Below, in pieces: positions 8,115 through 14,962 of a DNA stretch of 35,877 bases (its first letter is position 1; each line of letters begins with the position of its first letter). Where the stretch lies: contig JACVZY010000032.1 of NCBI GenBank assembly GCA_014654705.1, positions 32,433 through 68,309 of the forward strand. Reading direction: 5' to 3'. The notes beneath the pieces are model-generated. The model was not told the DNA's origin. It worked only from the letters and a program-made list of their open reading frames with translations, and made no database searches. The DNA is from Ignavibacteria bacterium (GTDB taxonomy: Bacteria > Bacteroidota > Ignavibacteria > Kapaibacteriales > UBA4661). Position numbers and translations under genes: made by a program.

Positions 8115-8877
8115 TAGGCTTCTTCCGCTCTTCGGCGGCGAGAGAACCAATCTCGGAAAAAGATTCTGTTCGGTGCTCAATGTACATTTTGCTGTGAAAT
8201 GTATCAAGCAAGGTTAGGAGTGTAATCAAGTCGAGTTTTTGATTATCGGTTAGTGTTCCTGCCACTATTTTGCTGGCTGCACCCATTTGTTGCGCCGCTT
8301 GAAAAAAAGCTCTTGTACCGTTTGCCGTGAGTTTGACGCGCTTCATGCGCTTATCTTTTGTGTCGGTGTATTCTTCTACTAATCCGGCTTTTTCCAATCG
8401 GCGCATAATTTCTGAGCCTGTTGTTACTTCGGTCAGCGTCGAGATATAGACCTCTGATTTTGTCGGCGCTTCGCCCGCTTGTTCGTGCTGCATAATTGCA
8501 GCTAAGAGTGCAAACTCGTCAATCGAGGATATAGCTTGTCCCTCAAACGCTTTTTTTAAGTACATTTTCGAATACCGCCACATTCGTCCAATCAAAATAC
8601 TGATTGTGCCATCGGTATCGGTGCGTACGTGCGATAATGTGCCGTCTGCTGGGAAAGCACCCGTTCGTTGAATTTCTCCTGCCCGATGTGGTATTGGCTC
8701 TGATCTTTCTGTCTGATGATGTTTTTCCGCACGTAAACGTCCGTGCATCCACTCGCTGAAATCCTCAAGCCGTGCCGAGGAAGAGTTCAGCTGTTCAAAT
8801 TCTTGCCAAAGCATGATTAATTGTAGAATCGTATCGTATTTCGCTGTTGGTGCCGTTTCAAAAATTGATGTATCCAT
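8068..8877 (-). CDS. MarR-family transcriptional regulator with long extensions
   Basis: 269 residues from the ATG at 8877; the longer frame starts with TTG at 8901. The MarR winged-helix core lies roughly at residues 88-235 and includes IGRMWRYSKMYLKKAF, the recognition-helix region TLTEVTTGSEIMRRLEKAGL and the wing DTKDKRMKRVKLT. Typical MarR proteins have about 140-160 residues; this one has about 85 extra N-terminal residues (helical then polar) and a tail of about 30. The tail is encoded antisense to the end of the sigma54 regulator gene (47-bp tail-to-tail overlap). It is divergent from the TonB-dependent receptor with 115 bp between starts, so control of that receptor is a reasonable inference. 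Ligand unknown. Confidence 0.85.
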   Translation of the reverse strand: MDTSIFETAPTAKYDTILQLIMLWQEFEQLNSSSARLEDFSEWMHGRLRAEKHHQTERSEPIPHRAGEIQRTGAFPADGTLSHVRTDTDGTISILIGRMWRYSKMYLKKAFEGQAISSIDEFALLAAIMQHEQAGEAPTKSEVYISTLTEVTTGSEIMRRLEKAGLVEEYTDTKDKRMKRVKLTANGTRAFFQAAQQMGAASKIVAGTLTDNQKLDLITLLTLLDTFHSKMYIEHRTESFSEIGSLAAEERKKPIIPQTVFRNAQDDIS

Positions 8878-8992
8878 AACATATCCGATATTTTTTTGCA
8901 AGCGGGAACTTCTTGAGAAGAGAGGTGGTTTAGTTCGTTATTACAAAATTGCACTAATTATTCCATTTTTGAAATATATTTTGAAATCCGTT

Positions 8993-11368
8993 ATGAAAGT
9001 ATTTTCTAGCACTTTGAATAGATTATGGGCTTGCATTGTTTTTCTGGTTGTGCCAATAGCTCATCCGCTTTTTGCACAGACAGCAACGACGAATGCTTCG
9101 CAAGAGCTGAATAAAACAAAAGGTTCGATTGAGGGTAGCGTCGTCAGTGCCGGCACACAAGACGCGATTGCAGGCGTAAAAGTGGAAGTAGTGGGTGCAA
9201 AATTCGGTGCAATAACGAACACAGCAGGGAAGTTTGTTATCAAGAATGTACCAACGGGCGTATATTCAGTAAAATTTTCAATTCTTGGGTATGACCCGTT
9301 TATTCAGTCTGATGTGTTTGTTGGTGCTGCAAAGCCATACGTTGTAAATATCGAATTACGTCCTGCAGCAGTGCGTCTTGCAGGTGCAGAGGTAGAAGCA
9401 TCGTACTTTCGCAAAAATACCGAAACCATCACCAGTACACAGCTTTTGAACGCGGAGGATGTCAGACGTGCGCCGGGTGTACAAGAAGACGTTGTGCGAG
9501 CGGTTGCATTGCTTCCGGGTGTGGCGGTAACGCAAGCCGGACGCAATGATTTGGTTGTGCGGGGCGGAGCGCCTTTCGAGAATTTATTCTTGGTGGATAA
9601 TATCGAAGTGCCGAATATCAATCATTTCGGGTCGCAAGGTTCAACGGGCGGACCACTTTCGATTATCAACATTGATTTTGTGAAAGATGTCAGTTTTTCT
9701 ACCGGTGGCTTTGGCGCAAAGTACGGCGACCGTGTTTCGTCGGTTACCAATCTTTCGCTCCGTGACGGTAATAGTGAGAGGTTTTCGGGTAAGCTCAATT
9801 TATCAGCAACAGGATTTGGTGTTATTGCAGAAGGACCAACTGTAGCCGGAGGATCATTTCTAGTCGGGGTTCGCCGAAGCTATTTAGATTTTATTTTCAA
9901 TCTTGCCGGATTTGGTTTTATTCCGCAGTACTGGGATTTCACGGCGAAAGTTACACAAAAGATTGACAGCAAAAATTCAATCTCGTTTCTCGGTATTGGT
10001 GCCTTGGGAACGGTTGCTTTCAACAACGACACCGAAGAAAAGCGTATCGCCAACAGCCGCATCACCGCTCCGGCACAAGACCAGTATTTTTCTGGCTTGA
10101 CGTGGAAAACGCTTTTTGGTAACGGTTTTATGAATGTAACGCTGGGGCGCACCTTCAGTAAGTATCAGACCTCGCAGCGCGACACGCTTTTGCGCGACAT
10201 TTTCCGTAATTATTCCACCGAAGGTGAAACCTCGCTCCGCGCTGATGTGGTCTTGCAGATGGATGACAAATTAGAGTTGAGCTTCGGCGATATTGCTAAA
10301 TTTGCCAGTACGCTGAAGTATAACATTTTTTTACCTGCCTTTTTTCGCTTGGACAACAACGGTATCCCTCGAGCATTGAACGTGGACACCAATTTTTCCG
10401 CCTTTCGTAATGCCACATACGTGCAGGCTTCCTACCAGCTCACGCCGGAACTACGCACGACGCTCAGTCTGCGAGCCGATTACAATAATTTCCTGAACAC
10501 AAAATTTGTTGTCTCGCCTCGTTTTTCGGCTAGCTACGCATTGTCTCCATTCCAAACGCTGAATCTGAGCGGAGGGCGCTATTATCAGACACCGCAATTT
10601 ATTTGGCTCGTCGGCGATGCCTCGAACGCCAATGCACTGGAGCCAATTAGTGTTGACCAAGCAGTACTAGGTTATGAGCATATACTCGCATCAGATTTGA
10701 AATTCCAAATTGAAACGTACTACAAAGATTATTCTAACTATCCAGCCCGTGTCTATCGCCCGCAGTCGGTTCTTGCACCGAATGGTTTCGATGATATTTC
10801 TAATGATATTCCTTTTGGTTTGGAACCGATAGTGAGCGTTGGTGCAGGCAGAGCATTTGGTGTGGAAGTTTTTGTGCAAAAGAAATTGAGCGAAATTCCG
10901 CTCTACGGCTTGATTAGTGTCAGCGTGAATCGCACTGAGTTTACCGGCTTAGACGGCATTCGGCGTGTGGGGGCTTTCGATACACCGATTATTGGCAATA
11001 TTGCTGCCGGCTACCGATTCGATAACGAATGGGAACTCAGCGCAAAAATTCGCGCATCCACAGGGCTTCCGACCACGCCTTTTGTCGATACACCGCAGCG
11101 CTCAGGTGAAACACGGTTGCCGTTGGGTTCGATTGATTTTTCACGGTACAACGAAGGTGAACGCTTGCCGTTTTTCTACGGGATAGATATGCGGCTTGAC
11201 AAACGGTGGTACTTCAGTGGCGTACAGGTAGTAACCTATATTGATATACAGAATATCACTGGACAGCGCAATCAAAGTGGTTTCCGCTGGAATCCACGCA
11301 CACAAAAAGCCGACCCGATTCTTTCGATTGGTGTGCTGCCGAGCATCGGCGTGACGGTAGAGTTTTAA
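8993..11368 (+). CDS. TonB-dependent outer-membrane receptor
   Basis: 791 residues from the ATG at 8993. The in-frame ATG at 8813 would add 60 residues ahead of the signal peptide and is rejected. The signal peptide ends near HPLFAQ. A carboxypeptidase-regulatory-like beta domain follows (about 40-120, IEGSVVSAGTQDAIAGVKVEV). Then comes the plug (about 130-250: VVRGGAPFENLFLVDNIEVPN, GGFGAKYGDRVSSVTNLSL), and a 22-strand-type barrel ending in ...IGVTVEF with the C-terminal aromatic residue of outer-membrane barrels. It would import a bulky substrate using TonB energy. There is no SusD partner nearby, so a polysaccharide system is not indicated and the substrate is unknown. A MarR gene lies divergently upstream. 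A strong terminator follows. Confidence 0.93.
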   Translation: MKVFSSTLNRLWACIVFLVVPIAHPLFAQTATTNASQELNKTKGSIEGSVVSAGTQDAIAGVKVEVVGAKFGAITNTAGKFVIKNVPTGVYSVKFSILGYDPFIQSDVFVGAAKPYVVNIELRPAAVRLAGAEVEASYFRKNTETITSTQLLNAEDVRRAPGVQEDVVRAVALLPGVAVTQAGRNDLVVRGGAPFENLFLVDNIEVPNINHFGSQGSTGGPLSIINIDFVKDVSFSTGGFGAKYGDRVSSVTNLSLRDGNSERFSGKLNLSATGFGVIAEGPTVAGGSFLVGVRRSYLDFIFNLAGFGFIPQYWDFTAKVTQKIDSKNSISFLGIGALGTVAFNNDTEEKRIANSRITAPAQDQYFSGLTWKTLFGNGFMNVTLGRTFSKYQTSQRDTLLRDIFRNYSTEGETSLRADVVLQMDDKLELSFGDIAKFASTLKYNIFLPAFFRLDNNGIPRALNVDTNFSAFRNATYVQASYQLTPELRTTLSLRADYNNFLNTKFVVSPRFSASYALSPFQTLNLSGGRYYQTPQFIWLVGDASNANALEPISVDQAVLGYEHILASDLKFQIETYYKDYSNYPARVYRPQSVLAPNGFDDISNDIPFGLEPIVSVGAGRAFGVEVFVQKKLSEIPLYGLISVSVNRTEFTGLDGIRRVGAFDTPIIGNIAAGYRFDNEWELSAKIRASTGLPTTPFVDTPQRSGETRLPLGSIDFSRYNEGERLPFFYGIDMRLDKRWYFSGVQVVTYIDIQNITGQRNQSGFRWNPRTQKADPILSIGVLPSIGVTVEF

Positions 11369-11389
11369 GAATAACGGCATTAGTAAAGT

Positions 11390-11430
11390 AAAAGCCCACG
11401 AGAAAGGTTAAAATCTTCTCGTGGGCTTTT
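11390..11430. terminator. Strong intrinsic terminator, bidirectional
   Basis: A perfect 15-bp stem (AAAAGCCCACGAGAA at 11390-11404 paired with 11416-11430) closes an 11-base loop and is followed by TTGATTTTTC, giving a T-run on the plus strand. The A-run at the outer left arm gives a T-run on the minus strand. It sits between the convergent TonB receptor gene and the sulfur operon and can terminate both. Confidence 0.9.
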
Positions 11431-11489
11431 TTGATTTTTCTGCTTTTGTATTTCTTTTCGTTTCAGTAACCAAGCAAAAAAGCGCTGCA

Positions 11490-11969
11490 TTATACAAACA
11501 GCATATGGACACCTTCGCCCGCACTTTGCTTGTAGAAATCGCCGACGGTAATGACGGCTTCTATGCCATCGTACATATCTTCTTTTTTGTAATGAAACAT
11601 ATCCATCGCTAATTTACAAGCCCAGAGGCGCACACCCGATGCTGTGAGGATGTCCAAAAACTCGTGAACGTCGGGCATATCAATTGCCTCCATTTCTTTT
11701 TTCATCATTGAACTAGCCAGTGCTTCCATTCCCGGAAGACCGCCCAACATGGTTGGCATATGCATTGCAGGGTTGCCGACGGTCGCAACGTGCAGATGCT
11801 CTAGTTTTTGTTTGTGAATTGCTTCCAAACCAAAAAACGTAAAGAAAATTTCTGCTTCGATTCCTTCTGCTCGTGCGCCGTTTGCCAATACAAATGCGGC
11901 GTACACATTTTCCAACGTTCCTTTGGATAAGATGATCATCATCTTTTTAATCGACCCATTGTCATTCAT
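11490..11969 (-). CDS. DsrE/DsrF/DrsH-like (DsrE2-type) sulfur-transfer protein
   Basis: 159 residues from the ATG at 11969, chosen because GGAG (11977-11980) sits eight bases upstream; the longer frame starts with TTG. The fold signature KKMMIILSKGTLENVYAAFVLANGA and the segment ASGVRLWACKLAMDMF match the DsrE2 subgroup, whose single conserved cysteine (here Cys118, the only one in the protein) can carry a persulfide. The middle part is unusually Met-rich (about 69-98, MHMPTMLGGLPGMEALASSMM). It is the last gene of a four-gene minus-strand operon, 23 bp behind the TusE-like gene. Role: likely cytoplasmic sulfane-sulfur carrier accepting sulfur from SQR products. The exact partner is inferred from position. 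Confidence 0.85.
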   Translation of the reverse strand: MNDNGSIKKMMIILSKGTLENVYAAFVLANGARAEGIEAEIFFTFFGLEAIHKQKLEHLHVATVGNPAMHMPTMLGGLPGMEALASSMMKKEMEAIDMPDVHEFLDILTASGVRLWACKLAMDMFHYKKEDMYDGIEAVITVGDFYKQSAGEGVHMLFV

Positions 11970-11992
11970 GGCATTTCTCCAAATAAAGGTGA

Positions 11993-12301
11993 TTAGATGC
12001 AACTGACCGGTTTAGGAATCCCGGCAATTTTCGTTGCTGTTTTTAGGGGTGCTGTCGGAAAGAGTTGATAAAACTCTTTAATATCCACGACGTTACTTTT
12101 CCCGACGCGGCGTATGCTGAGTGCTACTTGGCTTTGATGCTCTTTCTGAAGATATGCCAGAACCTCCCAATGTCTGGGGCTTAGGTTAATGCCTGCTTCT
12201 TGAGCCAATTCCTCCGCAATGCTTTTGTCCCATTGACTGAAGTCCGTGAGATAGCCTTCTTCGTTGACGGCTACCGATTTACCTGCGATGAGCTTTTCCA
12301 T
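11993..12301 (-). CDS. TusE/DsrC-family sulfur relay protein
   Basis: 102 residues from the ATG at 12301 (upstream TTG rejected). The family pattern is clear: DFSQWDKSIAEELAQEAGINLSPRHWEVLAYLQKE (in two parts) and the C-terminal arm KIAGIPKPVSCI. The penultimate Cys101 (CysA, the sulfur-carrying residue) is kept. The second cysteine of true DsrC, eleven residues earlier, is replaced by threonine (TATKIAG). In known systems DsrC with both cysteines works with dissimilatory sulfite reductase, while proteins with CysA only behave as TusE-type or regulatory sulfurtransfer proteins; this one belongs with the latter. No dsrAB is present in the window. It lies 39 bp after the SQR-like gene and 23 bp before the DsrE2-like gene. 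Confidence 0.88.
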   Translation of the reverse strand: MEKLIAGKSVAVNEEGYLTDFSQWDKSIAEELAQEAGINLSPRHWEVLAYLQKEHQSQVALSIRRVGKSNVVDIKEFYQLFPTAPLKTATKIAGIPKPVSCI

Positions 12302-12340
12302 GGCGTTTGTGTGGATAATGAACAAGGTTGATAGAGTGGT

Positions 12341-13570
12341 TTATTGCTTTTGGGGTACGGACATCGTTGCCGGAACAAAGGGAATGTGTGTTCCTTTCAG
12401 CAGAACATTCCAGTATATCCATCGGAAGGCGAGTTTGCCCATATGGTTCATGCGGCTTTCTTTCAGCAAACGTAGGGGTCCGATTCCCTGAAATGGGAAA
12501 CTTCCTTCGACCGGTTCGTGTGTATAGTTGAAGTCGATGAGCAGTGCCTTTCCGTTTCCGGTTTCGATAAAACAATTTGCATGACCATCGAATTCTTCTT
12601 TAAGCGGTTCGCCGTGAACAAAGCGAAGAATATTTTCTGTTAGTATCTCCGCCTCAAAGTGCGTTACCGAGCCTGCTTTGGAGGCGGGAATATTGCTTGC
12701 ATCGCCCAGAACAAAAATGTTCTCGTAGTCTTTGGAGCGCAGCGTAGCTTTGTCGGTGGGGATATAATTCAAGTCGTCGCCCATGCCTGAGCGCGCCATG
12801 AGTTCGTCGCCTTTGTTCGTTGGGACGGTTACAAGGATGTCGAACGGAATACTTCTGCCGCCGTAATCCACAATTTCTTTCGTGGTGTTGTCCACGTGCT
12901 CGATGGCGAAGTCACTTTCGATATGAATGTGCTTTTCCTTGAGCAAGTGTTCAAGCGCTTCGGTGGCTTTGGGCTTTGTAAATGCACCGCTCAGAGGCGT
13001 GACGTAGGTTATCTCTACCTTGTCACGCATTTTTTTCTCTTTGAAAAAGGAATCTGCCAGAAACGCAAATTCGAGGGGCGCGACAGGACATTTAATCGGC
13101 ATTTCGGTAATATGTACTACCAGCTTTCCCCCTTGCCAGTCGCGCAGTTTGTCGCGCAGCGCAAGGGAGCCTTCAAAGGTGTAGAAATCAAATACAGATT
13201 TGTGCCACTCAGCACCCCGCATTCCTTCAGTTTCTTCAGGTGCAATTTTAGCACCCGTGGCGACAATGAGTACATCGTATGACACTTCGTTTCCGCCTTC
13301 TAATTGAATTTTGCTTTCTGCCGGAACGATGCGCAGAATTTTTTGCTGGACGAGATGCACATCGTCGGGTATGAATTCCTTGACGGATTTCACAATATCG
13401 TCGGGGGAATACATATCAAACGGCAGGAATAAGTAGCCGGGCTGATAATGATGTTCTTTTCGTTCATCAATAATGGTAATGCGCCAGTCGGGGCTTTGTA
13501 AATGATGATGCAAATGATTTGCCATCATCGTTCCGCCCGTTCCTGCTCCAAGTATAACGAGATTTTTCAT
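12341..13570 (-). CDS. sqr: Sulfide:quinone oxidoreductase-like flavoprotein
   Basis: 409 residues. It opens with the FAD-binding Rossmann motif VILGAGTGGTMMA, has a second dinucleotide region ending in LIVATGAKIAPEETEG, and a late FAD motif NIFVLGDASNIPASKAG. Two cysteines match the SQR redox pair: Cys161 in KCPVAPLEFAF and Cys333 in GHANCFIETG. A third cysteine found in some SQR types was not located. C-terminal residues after 380 include an aromatic/basic helix (MGKLAFRWIYWNVLL) suited to membrane attachment. SQR oxidises sulfide to sulfane sulfur/polysulfide and reduces quinone at the inner membrane. Neighbouring TusE-like and DsrE2-like carriers support a sulfide role. An AGGTGG Shine-Dalgarno lies nine bases before the ATG. 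A flavocytochrome-c-like or other pyridine-nucleotide reductase role is less likely. Confidence 0.87.
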   Translation of the reverse strand: MKNLVILGAGTGGTMMANHLHHHLQSPDWRITIIDERKEHHYQPGYLFLPFDMYSPDDIVKSVKEFIPDDVHLVQQKILRIVPAESKIQLEGGNEVSYDVLIVATGAKIAPEETEGMRGAEWHKSVFDFYTFEGSLALRDKLRDWQGGKLVVHITEMPIKCPVAPLEFAFLADSFFKEKKMRDKVEITYVTPLSGAFTKPKATEALEHLLKEKHIHIESDFAIEHVDNTTKEIVDYGGRSIPFDILVTVPTNKGDELMARSGMGDDLNYIPTDKATLRSKDYENIFVLGDASNIPASKAGSVTHFEAEILTENILRFVHGEPLKEEFDGHANCFIETGNGKALLIDFNYTHEPVEGSFPFQGIGPLRLLKESRMNHMGKLAFRWIYWNVLLKGTHIPFVPATMSVPQKQ

Positions 13571-13678
13571 TTGAACTGCCCACCTTACGAGATTGAACTC
13601 GGATTACGAGATATAACTCAGAAAATAGTGAATATGGCTAGGCTTCGATACTGTTGGTGTCGGAGATTTCTCGCAGCA

Positions 13679-13882
13679 TTATCCTTTCGGGCGTGTCGAG
13701 ATATTGAAGGGCAAATATAACGGGCACGTACTGACGAGACTGGTGGCAAGAAAAACAAGTGCCAGTACGCTCAAAACGATTGCTACTGTGCCACTAATCA
13801 TGCCCATATAGTACAGCACACCAATCGCTAAGGCTATGATAACGCGAAGGATGCGGTCGAGTGTTCCCATGTTCTTTTTCAT
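13679..13882 (-). CDS. DUF2892 (YgaP-like) small membrane protein
   Basis: 67 residues with the family pattern: N-terminal NMGTLDRILRVIIALAIG, two transmembrane helices (about 10-28 and 31-50), and the C-terminal STCPLYLPFNIST. E. coli YgaP has the same membrane unit fused to a rhodanese domain; here it stands alone. The ATG at 13882 has a good Shine-Dalgarno AGGAG at 13889-13893 with a six-base spacer. It is the first gene of the minus-strand sulfur operon, 108 bp before the SQR-like gene, and likely anchors or assists a sulfur-transfer step at the inner membrane. The exact function is not known. Confidence 0.88.
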   Translation of the reverse strand: MKKNMGTLDRILRVIIALAIGVLYYMGMISGTVAIVLSVLALVFLATSLVSTCPLYLPFNISTRPKG

Positions 13883-14004
13883 GTCAAACTCCTAGAGAAA
13901 ATGTGTAGAAAATAGTCTGCCGATTTTTCAAAGTATTATTAGGTGAATTCAAGTTAGTGTTGTGTTTCAACTACACAAACTTACCTTCAAAAGCGTGGAC
14001 ACTC

Positions 14005-14020
14005 TGTGATAAAAGTCACA
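14005..14020. promoter_or_regulatory. CRP/FNR-type palindrome TGTGA-N6-TCACA
   Basis: A perfect half-site pair TGTGA (14005-14009) and TCACA (14016-14020) with six bases between matches the Crp consensus. It is 123 bp from the start of the sulfur operon (13882) and 129 bp from the SDR start (14149). A weaker palindrome TGTGT-N7-ACACA lies at 13961-13977. The rest of the 266-bp divergent gap shows no gene. Which operon it controls cannot be told from sequence. Confidence 0.55.
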
Positions 14021-14148
14021 CAAAAAAGATAAATTTGTCTTTTAATCCGTTTTGTCGGTACGTGCTTCGTCTTCGTTTGGAAATGACGGGATTTTCAGCG
14101 ACTTTTGCAGTGTGTTCTAAAACTGTATTTCATAATCCTTCCAAAGCA

Positions 14149-14937
14149 ATGAACCTCAATTTAATCGGGAAATATGCCCTCGTTGGCGGAAGCACACAAG
14201 GAATCGGCAGGGCTTCCGCTATTGAACTGGCACTTCTGGGCGCAAATGTGATTTTACTTGCCCGCAATGAAGACAAACTCAAAGAAACAGCCTCCACATT
14301 AGATACAACCAAAGCGCAAGAGCATCGTTATATTGTTGCTGATTATTCGCATCCAGAGGAACTTGAGGGAAAAATACGTGCATACCTAAGCGCCAGCCCT
14401 TCAGTGCATATTCTCGTCAATAATACAGGCGGTCCTCCGGCAGGAACAGCACTAAACGCTACTCCATCGGAGTTTCTTGCGGCGTTCAATAATCATCTTG
14501 TTTGCAATCATATTTTGGCGCAAGCACTTGTGCCGGGTATGAAGTCGGAAAAGTATGGTCGTATTATCAATATCATTTCTACTTCGGTCAAACAGCCAAT
14601 TCCGGGTTTGGGGGTTTCCAATACCATACGGGCTGCGGTCGGGAATTGGGCAAAAACGCTTTCCATAGAACTAGCACCCTTTGGCATCACCGTCAACAAT
14701 GTTCTTCCGGGCGCAACCAACACAACCCGACTTCAGAGCATCATTGGTAATAAATCTGAAAAGCAAGGCAAGTCGGCGGAAGAAATTACCAACGAAATGA
14801 TTGCCGAGATTCCCGCCGGAAGAATTGCCGACGCAAGCGAAGTAGCGAGTGCGGTTGCTTTTCTGGCAACGCCGGCAGCAGCATATATCACCGGAATAAA
14901 TGTACCCGTTGATGGCGGAAGAACCGCAAGTTTATAG
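14149..14937 (+). CDS. Atypical short-chain dehydrogenase/reductase (SDR)
   Basis: 262 residues from the ATG at 14149. The longer frame starts with GTG at 13957 and would run through the regulatory region, so it is rejected. The nucleotide-binding pattern LVGGSTQGIGRASA and the structural motif NNTGGPP (NNAG in classical SDRs) are present, and the end is TGINVPVDGG. The catalytic Ser is in IISTSVKQ, but where classical SDRs have Tyr-x-x-x-Lys this protein reads SNTIRAAV (Asn and Arg). An SDR subgroup with SNxxR at this position exists, so the protein may use another mechanism or have lost reductase activity. It is the first gene of the aminomuconate operon, 25 bp before the aldehyde dehydrogenase. 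Its place suggests a role in the same pathway; the reaction is unknown. Confidence 0.88.
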   Translation: MNLNLIGKYALVGGSTQGIGRASAIELALLGANVILLARNEDKLKETASTLDTTKAQEHRYIVADYSHPEELEGKIRAYLSASPSVHILVNNTGGPPAGTALNATPSEFLAAFNNHLVCNHILAQALVPGMKSEKYGRIINIISTSVKQPIPGLGVSNTIRAAVGNWAKTLSIELAPFGITVNNVLPGATNTTRLQSIIGNKSEKQGKSAEEITNEMIAEIPAGRIADASEVASAVAFLATPAAAYITGINVPVDGGRTASL

Positions 14938-14962
14938 GAAGTGAATTCAAGAGCATTATACC

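Noticed and set aside
8813-8992. N-terminal extension of the TonB receptor from the ATG at 8813
   Set aside because: It would put 60 residues before a clear signal peptide and run through the divergent regulatory gap; the ATG at 8993 is chosen.
11993-12301. True DsrC partner of dissimilatory sulfite reductase
   Set aside because: The second conserved cysteine is Thr and no dsrAB genes are present in the window.
13957-14148. Longer SDR starting at GTG 13957
   Set aside because: The added 64 residues show no homology and would cover the CRP-type site; the Rossmann start fits the ATG at 14149.
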